DNA of 64,000 nt from Dokdonella_A sp046347015 (GTDB taxonomy: Bacteria; Pseudomonadota; Gammaproteobacteria; Xanthomonadales; Rhodanobacteraceae), in NCBI GenBank assembly GCA_046347015.1, contig JAXMHA010000002.1, positions 62,001 to 126,000 on the forward strand, read 5' to 3'. The notes beneath the pieces were generated by a model. The model made no database searches and had not been told where the DNA came from. It was given only the letters and a program-made list of their open reading frames with translations. Below are positions 19,774-28,630 of the stretch, one piece after another (position 1 is the first letter of the stretch; every line of letters begins with the position of its first letter). The position numbers and the translations under genes are program-made.

Positions 19774-19960
19774 GGACAACTGCTCGATGGGCGCGGATCA
19801 GCGGATGGCCGGACGGGTTGAGGAAGCCGCCGCTGCTTCTGCACAGCGGCGCCAGCGGCACCGGCATCGACGGCTCGACCGTGCCGCAGCGGCGGCAATG
19901 TTATAGCAGTACCACGGAGAAGCGCACGGTCTCTTCGCATTTGCCGGAAACCGGCCGCCG

Positions 19961-20227
19961 TCAGCGGCGCGAGCGCCGCCCGCCCGCCGGTGACAGGTCG
20001 ATCGCGAGCGCGATCACGAGGCCGATGGCGGGCACCAGCGTCCAGTGGCCGCCGTACCAGTGCTGGACGGCCGAGTACCAGAGCAGCGTCGTCGGCAGGA
20101 AGATGAAACCGAGCACCGGCCACAGCGCGATCGAAAACAGGCCGTGGAACCACGACGAGAACAACCACAGCAGCACGATCACGACACGCGGGATGAACAG
20201 CGCGAGGATGACGAACAGGCACGGCAT
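19961..20227 (-). CDS. Small membrane protein of unknown function
   Basis: 88 aa from ATG 20227. It begins MPCLFVILALFIPRVVIVLL and continues with a second long hydrophobic stretch (LWPVLGFIFLPTTLLWYS) and a third (LVPAIGLVIALAIDL), so about three membrane helices; the C-terminus (GGRRSRR) is basic and probably cytoplasmic. Similar small inner-membrane proteins are widespread in actinobacteria and proteobacteria without a known role. It lies alone between the efflux operon and an S9 peptidase gene. The 190 bp upstream of the efflux start show nothing else. Confidence 0.75.
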   Translation of the reverse strand: MPCLFVILALFIPRVVIVLLWLFSSWFHGLFSIALWPVLGFIFLPTTLLWYSAVQHWYGGHWTLVPAIGLVIALAIDLSPAGGRRSRR

Positions 20228-20336
20228 CGGTGTCGCCTCTCAGGTCCGGTGATTCATCGAACGCCGCCCGCATCCGGGTCGCGCCCGCACCCCACGACGC
20301 GGGCCGACGCCTCGGCGAGGAACACCGCAGCCGGCA

Positions 20337-22400
20337 TCACTGCGGCGTGGTCCACTGCTTCAGCCAGCCGATGACGGCGTCGTGCCATTGCACGCTGTTC
20401 TGCGGCTTCTGGACCCAGTGGCTCTCGTCCGGGAAGTACAGCAGGCGGCTCGGGATGCCGCGCCGCTGCAACGCCGTGAATGCACCGAACCCCTGGGTAT
20501 CCGGAATCCGGTAATCGTGCGCGCCGTGCACGACCAGCATCGGCACGCGCCAGTCCTTGACGTGGTCGACCGGGTTGAACTTCTCGTAGTTCTCCGGATG
20601 CTCGTACTGCGTGCCGCCGTTCTCGCGTTCCTCGAACCACAGCTCTTCGGTCGCGTAGTACATCATCCGCTGATCGAACACGCCGTCGTGGTCGACGAAG
20701 CATTTCCACGGCTGGTTCCACACGCCGGCCATCCAGTACACCATGAAGCCGCCGTAGCTCGCGCCGAGCGCACAGGCATTGCCGCCGTCGAGGTACGGGA
20801 ACCGCGCCAGCGCCGCTGCCCAGCCCTTCTGCAAGTCCTCGAGCGGACGATCACCCCAATGCTGCAGGATGGAATCGGTGAACGCCTGGCCATAGCCGGT
20901 CGAGCCGTGGAAGTTGATTGCGACGACGGCGAAGCCGGCGCCGGTGTAGGCCTGCGGGTTCCAGCGATAGTGGAACTCGTCGGTCCACCCGCCTTCCGGG
21001 CCACCGTGGATCAGGAACGCGACCGGGTACTTCCGGCCCGGCTGCGCGCCGACCGGCGGCATCGCATAGCCGTGCACGGTCTCGCCATTCCAACCCGGGA
21101 ACGTGAACCACGTCGCGTCGCTCATTTGCACGTCCGCCAGCGCGGCCGCGTTGAAGTGGGTGACTTGCGCGAGTCGTCCGCCGCGTTGCGGCAGCGTCCA
21201 CAGGTCGGCCGGCCGCTTGAAGTCAGCCCGCGCGATGACGATCCGCCCGCCGGCGACATCGAAGCCCGTGACGGTGCCATCGCCCGACAGGGCCTTGGCT
21301 TCGCCGCTCCCGACATCGATCGCGAACAAACGGTGACTGCCGTTGTCGTCGGCGGCGGTGTAGAGCGTGCGGCCATCGGCCGAAATCGCGAGCGCGCCGG
21401 CGGAACGGTCCCAGTGCGGGTCGATCTCGCGGCGCGTCATCGTCGCGAGGTCGAGCGCCGTGATCGCGAAGCGGTCGGACTCGGAAGCCGGCACCTTCAT
21501 CGCGAGGTCGTACAGCGTCTTGCCGTCGGGTGAAACCAGCGGATACGCATCCCAGGCCTTGTTTTGCGCGGTGAGGTTGCGCGGCGCGGCCGTGCCGTCG
21601 GCCGGCACCGAGTAGACGTCGAAGTTGGTCGACCAGGCCTCGTCATGGCCGGCGATGCGCACGTCGAAATACACCGTCCGCCCGTCCGGCGAGAACACGT
21701 ACTCGGTCTCGTCGCCGAACGGTTTCGACGGCACGTCGCCGTCGATGCCGCGCGTCAGCCGGATCGGCGCCGCCGAACCGTCGAGCGGCATGATGAAAAG
21801 CTGTCCGCGGCGGCCGTCGGACCAGGTGTCCCAGTGCCGGATGAACAACCGGTCGTAGACACGCCCGGTCGCCTTGTCGTCCTTGCGCGCATCGAGCCGC
21901 TGTTTCGTGCACACGAGGTCGGCACAGTCCTCGAATACCTGCGCCGAGAACAGCAGCGACTTGCCGTCGGGCGAGATGCGGTAGTTGTCGATGCCGACCG
22001 GCAGGTGCGTCACCTGCACCGGCTCGCCCCGGCCGTGTTCCGCGACCACAGTTGACTCGTTCCGTCCTTGTCGGCGGCGAGCCAGTACACGACGCTGCCA
22101 TCGGGCGAGAAGCGGCCGTTGCTGGCGTTGTCCTTCGCGTCCGGTGATCTGCGCCGGCTCGGCGCCGCGGTGCGACAGGTCGAGCAGCCAGACGCCGTTC
22201 ACACCCTTGTTCGCCGCCCAGTCCGTCGTGCGCACGCCGAACACGACGTGCCGCCCGTCCGGCGCGAGGTGCGGATCGGAAACGCGATCCATCATCGCGA
22301 GGTCGTGTGCATTGAACGGATGTGGGGCGGCCATTGCGGCTCCTTCGAAGCAGAACGCGCCGAAACAGGCCAGCGTGCCAAGGACGAGCTTCACGTTCAT
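20337..22400 (-). CDS. Exported S9-family peptidase (dipeptidyl/acylaminoacyl-peptidase type), one short out-of-frame segment
   Basis: 687 aa from MNVKLVLGTLACFGAF with a signal peptide (to about AAMA). An N-terminal beta-propeller (VSDPHLAPDGRHVVFG, RISPDGKSLLFSAQVFED, YVFSPDGRTVYFDV) is followed by an alpha/beta-hydrolase domain. Catalytic residues are clear: Ser in ALGASYGGFMVYW, Asp in VVHGAHDYRIPD, His in DESHWVQKPQN. It should cleave short peptides in the periplasm. Between about 22,135 and 22,028 the expected propeller text (NASNGRFSPDGSVVYWLAA) is in a different frame, so two compensating indels flank about 105 bp. The next S9 gene lies 85 bp upstream on the same strand. Confidence 0.88.
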   Translation of the reverse strand: MNVKLVLGTLACFGAFCFEGAAMAAPHPFNAHDLAMMDRVSDPHLAPDGRHVVFGVRTTDWAANKGVNGVWLLDLSHRGAEPAQITGREGQRQQRPLLARWQRRVLARRRQGRNESTVVAEHGRGEPVQVTHLPVGIDNYRISPDGKSLLFSAQVFEDCADLVCTKQRLDARKDDKATGRVYDRLFIRHWDTWSDGRRGQLFIMPLDGSAAPIRLTRGIDGDVPSKPFGDETEYVFSPDGRTVYFDVRIAGHDEAWSTNFDVYSVPADGTAAPRNLTAQNKAWDAYPLVSPDGKTLYDLAMKVPASESDRFAITALDLATMTRREIDPHWDRSAGALAISADGRTLYTAADDNGSHRLFAIDVGSGEAKALSGDGTVTGFDVAGGRIVIARADFKRPADLWTLPQRGGRLAQVTHFNAAALADVQMSDATWFTFPGWNGETVHGYAMPPVGAQPGRKYPVAFLIHGGPEGGWTDEFHYRWNPQAYTGAGFAVVAINFHGSTGYGQAFTDSILQHWGDRPLEDLQKGWAAALARFPYLDGGNACALGASYGGFMVYWMAGVWNQPWKCFVDHDGVFDQRMMYYATEELWFEERENGGTQYEHPENYEKFNPVDHVKDWRVPMLVVHGAHDYRIPDTQGFGAFTALQRRGIPSRLLYFPDESHWVQKPQNSVQWHDAVIGWLKQWTTPQ

Positions 22401-22485
22401 CAGCGAATCCGGGATGGAAAACCAGCCGCGACAGTACGGGGCCGAGACGGTCCGCGCAAGTCGCGCGCCGCCGCCATGGCCGAGG

Positions 22486-24513
22486 TCAGTGCGGCGCCGC
22501 CGATCCACCTGCGGCGGCACCGATGTTGGCGTCGAGGAACGCGAGCACCTTCGCGAACAGGTCCTCGACATCCGGTTCGGTGTAGAAGCCGTGCCCTTCG
22601 GTGCGGCGATACAGCCACTCGTTCGCGACGTGCGCCTTGTCGAGGGCCTCGCGCATCGCGATGCCCTGCTCCGGCGCAACGCGCCAATCCTGGCCGCCGA
22701 CTATCAGCATCACCTTCGCCTTGATCCGGTCGACGTGCGCAATCGGCGAGCGGTTCCACAGGTCGGCCGCGTCGGTGCCGATCGTCTGCTTCAGGTAGTT
22801 CGTACCGAAATCCGACTGCGGGACGTCACCGGTCGAGTACATCTTCTTCAGGTCGTAGACACCGGCATAACCGATCGCGCAGCGATAGAGGTCGGGTTCC
22901 CTGACCACTCCTTCGAGCGCCGCGTAGCCGCCGTAGCTGCCGCCGAAGATGCATATCCGCTTCGGGTCGGCAAGCCCCTGCGCGACCGCCCAGTGCGTCG
23001 CGTCGGTGACGTCGTCCTGCATCTTGCCGCCCCACTGCCGATAGCCGGCGTGCTCGAACGCGTCGCCGTAGCCGCCCGAGCCCCGGAAGTTGACCTGCAG
23101 CACGGCGTAGCCGCGGCTCGCGAGCACCTGCACGTACGGTTCGAACTTCCAGGTGTCGCGGATGCCGAACGGACCGCCGTGCACGAACACGACCAACGGC
23201 AGGTTCTTGCCCTCCTTCGCATCGACCGGCCGGGTCAGGTAACCGTGCAGCGGCAAGCCGTCGCGCGCCTGCAATGCGATCGGCTCCTTCGACGCCATCT
23301 TCGCCGGGTCGATCCACGGCCGGCGCGCGAACAGGAAGGTCGCCTTCTTCGCGGCCGTGTCATACAGGTAGAAGCGGCCCGGATCGACGTCGGACTCGAC
23401 GACGAACAGCGCCTTTTTCCCGTCACGCGAGTGGCTCGTGAAGAACACATCCTCGCCGGGGAACTGGTTCAGCAACTCCGCCAGCACCTTCGCCTCCGGC
23501 GCATTGCGGTCGACGATGGTCGTCGCCGGGCGGCCCGGCAGCGAACGGATGGCGAGCACGTCGCGGTCATCGAAGGTTTCCTCGATTGCGTTGCCGGGAT
23601 CGAGCCCGGCCTCGGTGCCACTCCACAAGGTCGACAGCTTGCGGGTCTTGAGGTCCCAAATGCAGAAGCCGCCGACGCCATGCGCGCCGGGACAGTCGAA
23701 GTACACCGCATCCTGCGCACGGTTGAATGCGACCGGTGAAACTTCCCGTCCGTCGCGCTTGCCATCGAACACCAGTTCCCATTTCTGGTCGTTGCCGGCG
23801 CGGTACCAGACGCGGTACACGAGGTCGATGTCGTAGCCGTACGCGAAGCGCACGACGTGATCGTGGTCGGTCAGGAACGACGCGTTGCGCATCGGCGACG
23901 TGACGACCTTGGTCGTCGCGCCGGTGCGCACGTCGATCCGGTCGACTTCCGGGTACACGCCGGAGGGCGCCGTCGTCATGTAGATGCCGCGCCCGGAACT
24001 GTTCAACGGCTCGGTCTCGATCAGGGCGTACTTCGGATCGTCGGGCATCGGGTCGAGCATCGTCGCGATGGCCCGGTGCGGCAATACCTTCTGCACGCGC
24101 CCGCTGTCCTGCGGCACGCCGCGCCAGCTGTACAGTGTGCCGTCACCGCTGCCATCGGCATTGACGCCAAACAGTTCTCCGGTGGCCGAGGGCATGTCGA
24201 GCGGACTCCCGCGCTCGGCCAGCGCATACATCAACCGGTCCGGCGCGACCCACCAGAACCGGTACACGTCGCGATCGCCACGCGGCACGACGTTGACGCC
24301 CTTGTGGTCGGACAACCGCATCAGCGACAGCACGGTCTGGTCGTGCAACACGATCGTCGCGGCGAGATAGTCACCATGCGGCGACAGTTCCGCATTGACG
24401 AACTGAGGATGGCGCGCGAAATCGGCCAGCGGGACTTCGGCGGCGTTCGCCGGCAGCGAGACCGCTGCCAGCACAGCCAGCATCAGCATTCCTGATAGCA
24501 CTTGCAGCGGCAT
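22486..24513 (-). CDS. Exported S9-family prolyl-oligopeptidase-like peptidase
   Basis: 675 aa from ATG 24513 with GGGAGAGG upstream. Signal peptide residues 1-24 (VLSGMLMLAVLAAVSLPANA). Residues about 30-400 form a divergent beta-propeller (FVNAELSPHGDYLAATI, VAPDRLMYALAERGSPLD). The C-terminal hydrolase domain has the catalytic Ser in CIFGGSYGGYAALEG, Asp in VGGQDWRVAPEQG and His in TEGHGFYTEPD. It is a serine exopeptidase or oligopeptidase of clan SC, periplasmic or extracellular. It shares layout but not close sequence with the S9 gene just downstream, so the two are old paralogues rather than a recent duplication. It lies 30 bp after manC on the same strand. Confidence 0.9.
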   Translation of the reverse strand: MPLQVLSGMLMLAVLAAVSLPANAAEVPLADFARHPQFVNAELSPHGDYLAATIVLHDQTVLSLMRLSDHKGVNVVPRGDRDVYRFWWVAPDRLMYALAERGSPLDMPSATGELFGVNADGSGDGTLYSWRGVPQDSGRVQKVLPHRAIATMLDPMPDDPKYALIETEPLNSSGRGIYMTTAPSGVYPEVDRIDVRTGATTKVVTSPMRNASFLTDHDHVVRFAYGYDIDLVYRVWYRAGNDQKWELVFDGKRDGREVSPVAFNRAQDAVYFDCPGAHGVGGFCIWDLKTRKLSTLWSGTEAGLDPGNAIEETFDDRDVLAIRSLPGRPATTIVDRNAPEAKVLAELLNQFPGEDVFFTSHSRDGKKALFVVESDVDPGRFYLYDTAAKKATFLFARRPWIDPAKMASKEPIALQARDGLPLHGYLTRPVDAKEGKNLPLVVFVHGGPFGIRDTWKFEPYVQVLASRGYAVLQVNFRGSGGYGDAFEHAGYRQWGGKMQDDVTDATHWAVAQGLADPKRICIFGGSYGGYAALEGVVREPDLYRCAIGYAGVYDLKKMYSTGDVPQSDFGTNYLKQTIGTDAADLWNRSPIAHVDRIKAKVMLIVGGQDWRVAPEQGIAMREALDKAHVANEWLYRRTEGHGFYTEPDVEDLFAKVLAFLDANIGAAAGGSAAPH

Positions 24514-24543
24514 GAGCCTCTCCCTGGGTTGGCGGCTGCGAGG

Positions 24544-26004
24544 TCAGCCGGCGATGCGGCCGTAACGATCCTCGAGACGCACGATGTCGTCCTCGCCGAA
24601 GTAGTCGCCGCACTGCACCTCGATCAGGTGCAGGTCGGTCGCCTCGGGGTTTTCGAGCCGATGCACCGTCTCCATCGGGATGAACGCGGATTCGTTCCGG
24701 TGCAGCAGGAACTCGCGCTCGCCGATGCGAACCTTGGCGGTGCCATCGACGACGGTCCAGTGCTCGCTGCGGCGGTGGTGCAACTGCAACGACAGCACGT
24801 GCCCCGGTCGCACCACGAGCCGCTTGACCTTGCAGTCCGGTGCATCCTCCAGCACGGTGAACGTGCCCCACGGACGGTGCACGGTGCGATGGAACGCTGC
24901 CATCGGGTGATTGTCCGCGCGCAACCGGTCGACCACCGCGCGCACCTGCTGCGCGCGTTCGCGGTGCGCGACCAGCACCGCGTCGGCGGTGTCGACGATG
25001 ACGAGGTCGTGCACGCCGACCGCCGCCACCAGCCGCGCGTCGGATTGCACGTAGCAATCGCGGCTGTCGACCAGGATCGCCGGACCGCGCGCGCGATTGC
25101 CGGCGTCATCGGCATCGCCTTCGAGGTCGCTCATCGCCTTCCACGAACCGATGTCGCTCCAGTCGAACGTCGCCGGCACGACGGCGACGCGTTCGGCACG
25201 CTCCATCAGTGCGTAGTCGAGCGAAATATCGGGCTGCGCGAGGAAGGCCTCGCGCGGGAACTCGACCGGACTCTCGTGGCCCGATGCCTGCGCGTCGCAC
25301 GCCTCGGCCGCGCGCAACACGTCGGGGCATGCGCGCGCTGCCGCATCGAGCAAGGCATCACAGCGGAAGCAGAACATGCCGGAGTTCCAGACATGGTCAC
25401 CCGACGCGACGTAACTCTCGGCGGTTTGCAGCGACGGCTTCTCGACGAACGCCGCGGCTCGGCGCCCCGGTCCGGCCCCGACCGTTTCGCCCATGCGGAT
25501 GTAGCCGAAGCCGGTTTCCGGGTGTGTCGGCCGGATGCCGAAGGTCACCAGCCAGCCGTCGCCGGCCAGCGCGCGGGCGTGCGCGACATCGGCCGCGAAG
25601 GCGTCGAGATCACGAATCAGGTGATCGGCCGGCAACACCAGCAACGTCGCGTCGCGACCGACCACTCGCGCGACGTGCAGGGCCGCCAGCAACACGGCCG
25701 GCGCGGTGTTGCGGGCGGCGGGTTCGAGCAGGAACGGCAACCGGTGCGTGTCGGCGCCCAGCTGCTGGTATTCGTCGCGGCTGAGGAAATAGTAGTCGCG
25801 GCCGGTGACGGTCAGGACCGGTGCGCCGTCCGCCACGCGCAACGCGCGTTTCAGGGTCTTCGCAAGCAACGACTCGCCGTCGCCCATCCGCATGAACGGT
25901 TTCGGAAAGGCGCTGCGCGACACCGGCCAGAGCCGGGTACCGCTGCCGCCGGACAGGATCACGGGAACGAGCACGCGCGGCTCCACTGGACCGCGCAACG
26001 GCAC
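24544..26004 (-). CDS. manC: Bifunctional mannose-1-phosphate guanylyltransferase / mannose-6-phosphate isomerase
   Basis: 486 aa from a GTG at 26004 (or a later GTG just before LVPVILSGGSG). N-terminal nucleotidyltransferase with the signature LSGGSGTRLWPVSR and FPKPF forms GDP-mannose from Man-1-P and GTP. Middle text includes VEKPSLQTAESYVASGDHVW and FDWSDIGSWKAM. The C-terminal cupin isomerase domain (about 370-486) has KRLVVRPGHVLSLQLHHRRS, SEHWTVVDGTA and FIPMETVHRLENP, interconverting Fru-6-P and Man-6-P. This is the XanB/AlgA/ManC type used for exopolysaccharide or LPS mannose in Xanthomonas and Pseudomonas. The start lies 7 bp after the rfbD stop, so the two are one operon. Confidence 0.95.
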   Translation of the reverse strand: MPLRGPVEPRVLVPVILSGGSGTRLWPVSRSAFPKPFMRMGDGESLLAKTLKRALRVADGAPVLTVTGRDYYFLSRDEYQQLGADTHRLPFLLEPAARNTAPAVLLAALHVARVVGRDATLLVLPADHLIRDLDAFAADVAHARALAGDGWLVTFGIRPTHPETGFGYIRMGETVGAGPGRRAAAFVEKPSLQTAESYVASGDHVWNSGMFCFRCDALLDAAARACPDVLRAAEACDAQASGHESPVEFPREAFLAQPDISLDYALMERAERVAVVPATFDWSDIGSWKAMSDLEGDADDAGNRARGPAILVDSRDCYVQSDARLVAAVGVHDLVIVDTADAVLVAHRERAQQVRAVVDRLRADNHPMAAFHRTVHRPWGTFTVLEDAPDCKVKRLVVRPGHVLSLQLHHRRSEHWTVVDGTAKVRIGEREFLLHRNESAFIPMETVHRLENPEATDLHLIEVQCGDYFGEDDIVRLEDRYGRIAG

Positions 26005-26011
26005 CGTGCCG

Positions 26012-26929
26012 TCACGCGCCGGCGCGTGCGACCTCGTCGAGGACCTCGGCGAGCCCGATGCGCCAGTCCGCCAATTGTACCGCCAGCGCCGCGTTCACCC
26101 GCGAATTGTCGAGCACCGAATACGCCGGACGCCGGGCGCGGGTGGGATATTCCGCCGTCGTGATCGGGCGCACGCGCACGTCGTGCTCGAGCAATCCCCG
26201 CTGGCGCGCGCGGTCGAAGATTGCCTTCGCGAAACCGCACCAGGTGCACTCTCCGCCGGCGGTGAGATGAAACAGGCCGGATGCCGGCGCATCGTCGACT
26301 GCCCACCGGCGCAACGCCGCCGCCGTGGCATCCGCCAACCCGTGTGCCGGCGTCGGCGCGCCGGTCTGATCGTCGACGACGGCCAGCTCGTCACGTTCAC
26401 CGCCGAGGCGCAACATCGTGCGCAGGAAGTTGTGGCCGCGCGCCGCGTACACCCACGACGTGCGCAGGATCAGGTGCGGTGCGCCGCTCGCCTGCAACGC
26501 CCGTTCGCCGGCGAGTTTGGTGCGCCCGTACGTACCGAGCGGCGCGGTCGTGTCGTCCTCGCGGTACGGACGGGACGAGGTTCCGTCGAACACGTAGTCG
26601 GTCGAGAAGTGCACGACACGCGCACCGTGCTTCGCTGCCCATGCGCCGATCTCACCGACTGCCGCCCCGTTGATCCGTTCGGCAAGCCCCGGCTCGTCCT
26701 CGGCGCGATCGACGGCGGTGTACGCCGCCGCGTTGACGATGACGTCCGCGCGTGCGGCATCCAGGGCACGCGCGAGCGATGCCGCATCGGCCAGATCGGC
26801 CGTGACGCACGGCGCACCGTCGGCCAGCTGCCCATCGCGCGTTGCCGCGACCACCTCGCCGAGTGGAGCCAGCGCGCGCCGCAACTCATGGCCAACCTGG
26901 CCGTTCGCGCCGAGCAGCAGGATCTTCAT
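26012..26929 (-). CDS. rfbD: dTDP-4-dehydrorhamnose reductase
   Basis: 305 aa from ATG 26929 (MKILLLGANGQVG); upstream in-frame codons are not family-like. It makes the last step to dTDP-L-rhamnose, reducing the 4-keto group with NAD(P)H. Extended SDR fold: N-terminal LLGANGQVGHELRRAL for the cofactor, VNAAAYTAVDRAEDEPGLA, HFSTDYVFDG and the YxxxK catalytic pair in YGRTKLAGE. The later text LRTSWVYAARGHNFLRTML is typical. It precedes manC but is separated from rfbBAC by a 2.4-kb block of unrelated genes, whereas in Xanthomonas rfbBACD are contiguous. Confidence 0.95.
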   Translation of the reverse strand: MKILLLGANGQVGHELRRALAPLGEVVAATRDGQLADGAPCVTADLADAASLARALDAARADVIVNAAAYTAVDRAEDEPGLAERINGAAVGEIGAWAAKHGARVVHFSTDYVFDGTSSRPYREDDTTAPLGTYGRTKLAGERALQASGAPHLILRTSWVYAARGHNFLRTMLRLGGERDELAVVDDQTGAPTPAHGLADATAAALRRWAVDDAPASGLFHLTAGGECTWCGFAKAIFDRARQRGLLEHDVRVRPITTAEYPTRARRPAYSVLDNSRVNAALAVQLADWRIGLAEVLDEVARAGA

Positions 26930-27048
26930 GCGCCTGATCTTAGTCGACCTCCGCCGATGAACGCGGCAATGACCCATGCGTTCCGGGTGACAGGGGTCCC
27001 AAATACCGTGGGAAGTCCAACCGAAGTGGTATCGGCTTGAACGAGGTG

Positions 27049-27438
27049 TCAGGCCGCAGCCGTGGCACAGATTGAAACGTGGTAACCATCCGGGTCCCGC
27101 ACGGAGAACTCCCAGGCGTGTGGGCCGGGATTGACGTGCGGCTCCTCTTCAAATCGAAGGCCGAGCCCGCGAGCCCGTGCCAGAGTCTCGTCGAAATCGT
27201 CAACCCGAAGGAACAGCAGCAGGCCGTTTCCCGGTTGTCCATTCCCGGGACCGGCCAGGGAAGGATGGTCGTGATCGCCCCACCTGTGGAGACACAGCAA
27301 GACACATCCATCGGAGTCCAGGACCTGGCCGAAGTAGTCGTGGTCCGGGGGAATTGAAGCCAGGCCCAGGAGAGCCTGGTACCACTCGAGGCTGCTCGCC
27401 ACATCCCGAACGGCGATGGTCGTCCACATGCGCCTCAT
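27049..27438 (-). CDS. VOC (glyoxalase/bleomycin-resistance-like) protein 1
   Basis: 129 aa, single vicinal-oxygen-chelate domain: MWTTIAVRDVASSLEWYQALLG opens the first beta-alpha-beta module, and LFLRVDDFDETLARARGLGL with EFSVRDPDGYHVSI closes the second. Metal ligands cannot be assigned with confidence: the usual first-strand His is a Thr here, while the terminal Glu/His positions (WEFSV, DGYHVS) are kept. Substrate unknown; such proteins include antibiotic-binding and ring-cleavage members. It is followed 120 bp later by rfbD but probably transcribed separately, as part of the block that splits the rhamnose genes. Confidence 0.82.
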   Translation of the reverse strand: MRRMWTTIAVRDVASSLEWYQALLGLASIPPDHDYFGQVLDSDGCVLLCLHRWGDHDHPSLAGPGNGQPGNGLLLFLRVDDFDETLARARGLGLRFEEEPHVNPGPHAWEFSVRDPDGYHVSICATAAA

Positions 27439-27574
27439 GGGGATACTCCCGCGACCTGAAACCCGAGTTGAGCCGATCGGCGTGGCGCGGGCTTCGGCGT
27501 CGCCAGCTTGATCCGCCGCTCCGTTGCCGGAGCGAAGCCGTTTCGTCCTGGACGAGGTGACGGACTGCAGACCG

Positions 27575-27955
27575 CTATTGCCCGGATGGTGGCTGCCACA
27601 GCTCCACCTTGTTGCCGTCCGGATCCATCACCCAACCGAACTTGCCGAACTCCGAAGCCTCGATGTCATCGAGCACGTTGCACCCCTCGGCACGCAATGC
27701 CGCCAGCAGGGCGTCAAGGTCGGCGACGCGGAAGTTGAGCATGAAAGAGGCATCGCCCGGTTCCATCCGCGACGTGTCCGACGGGAAGACGCTCCAGATG
27801 GTCGTGCCCGGCGCGCTGTCAGGACCACCCCATTGGAAGACGGCACCGCCCCAGTCCGTCGCATCCAGACCGAGGTGATCGCGGTACCACGCGCAAAGTG
27901 CCTTCGGGTCCCTCGACTTGAAGAAGATGCCGCCAATGCCTGTAACGCGCTGCAT
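27575..27955 (-). CDS. VOC-family protein 2
   Basis: 126 aa from ATG 27955, with CGGAGGAAAGC right before it; the long in-frame extension upstream is spurious. Sequence order: ITGIGGIFFKSRDPKALCAWYRDHLGL (written here in part: IGGIFFKSRDPKALCAWY), FPSDTSRMEPG, MLNFRVADLDALLAALRAEG and FGWVMDPDGNKVELWQPP. The last segment, with a Glu in ELW, is the typical C-terminal metal-ligand strand of small VOC proteins. A role in reactive-compound detoxification or binding is possible but not shown. Divergent from the arsR-type gene across a 282-bp gap. Confidence 0.85.
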   Translation of the reverse strand: MQRVTGIGGIFFKSRDPKALCAWYRDHLGLDATDWGGAVFQWGGPDSAPGTTIWSVFPSDTSRMEPGDASFMLNFRVADLDALLAALRAEGCNVLDDIEASEFGKFGWVMDPDGNKVELWQPPSGQ

Positions 27956-28229
27956 GCTTTCCTCCGGGATCCGAAATCCTGTTCCCGAGATCAAACGGCG
28001 ACCGTCGACCAAAGGGCGAATCGAGGCAAGACGAAAACGATCGGCGGAAACACCTTGTTGGCCAACTTCCCCTCGTTCGGATTCGAGATCACACTCGAAG
28101 ACCCGGATTCGAGACTCGGAGGCTGAACTGGCGACGAGCATGACATGGCCAAAGGCACCATGCCAGAAGACTGGATACCGGGACCCGGTGCGCAGGGCGC
28201 TTGCATCCTTCCTTCGCCGTCCACTACAC

Positions 28230-28247
28230 TGAACCACATGGTTCAGC
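28230..28247. promoter_or_regulatory. Palindrome covering the start codon of the ArsR-type regulator (candidate operator)
   Basis: CTGAACCA-CA-TGGTTCAG is an inverted repeat with 8-bp arms and a 2-bp centre at 28230-28247. The ATG of the regulator (28238-28240) lies inside it. A dyad of this size at the 5' end of an ArsR gene is the usual target for autorepression, and the same GAACCATATGGTTC-like core is often seen at such genes. Binding is inferred. Confidence 0.5.
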
Positions 28248-28630
28248 ATTTCCATTCCCGCTGCAACGCCTCCTTCGCCGCGCTCGCGGACGCGACCCGA
28301 CGCGGCGTTCTCGAGCAGCTCTCGCGCGGCAACGCGTCGATCACCGACCTCGCCGACAGGTTCGACATGACCCTCACCGGCATGAAGAAACACGTCGGCG
28401 TACTCGAACAGGCCGGGCTCGTCGCGACGGAAAAGGTCGGCCGTGTGCGCACCTGCAGGATAGGCCCCTGCCGGCTCGAAGAGGAGATCGAGTGGATCTC
28501 GCGATACCGCCAGGTTTGGGATGCCCGCTTCGCAGCGCTGGACGACGTGGTCGGGCAGCTCAAGGCCCGTGACAAACCCGCTGTCCGCAAGAAGAGAACG
28601 GGAGGACCGCATGAATCACACGACCGTTGA
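28238..28630 (+). CDS. ArsR-family winged-helix repressor paired with an SRPBCC gene
   Basis: 130 aa from MVQHFHSRCNASFAAL; an upstream in-frame start (28145) is less likely because the operator-like dyad sits on this ATG. The winged-helix core is clear: ADATRRGVLEQLSRGNASIT, DLADRFDMTLTGMKKHVGVL (recognition helix) and GLVATEKVGRVRTCRI. It lacks the CxC metal-sensing motif of arsenic sensors, so it belongs to the non-metal ArsR group that is typically coupled to AHSA1/SRPBCC proteins. It overlaps the SRPBCC gene by 20 bp, so they form one translation unit, probably autoregulated. Confidence 0.9.
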   Translation: MVQHFHSRCNASFAALADATRRGVLEQLSRGNASITDLADRFDMTLTGMKKHVGVLEQAGLVATEKVGRVRTCRIGPCRLEEEIEWISRYRQVWDARFAALDDVVGQLKARDKPAVRKKRTGGPHESHDR

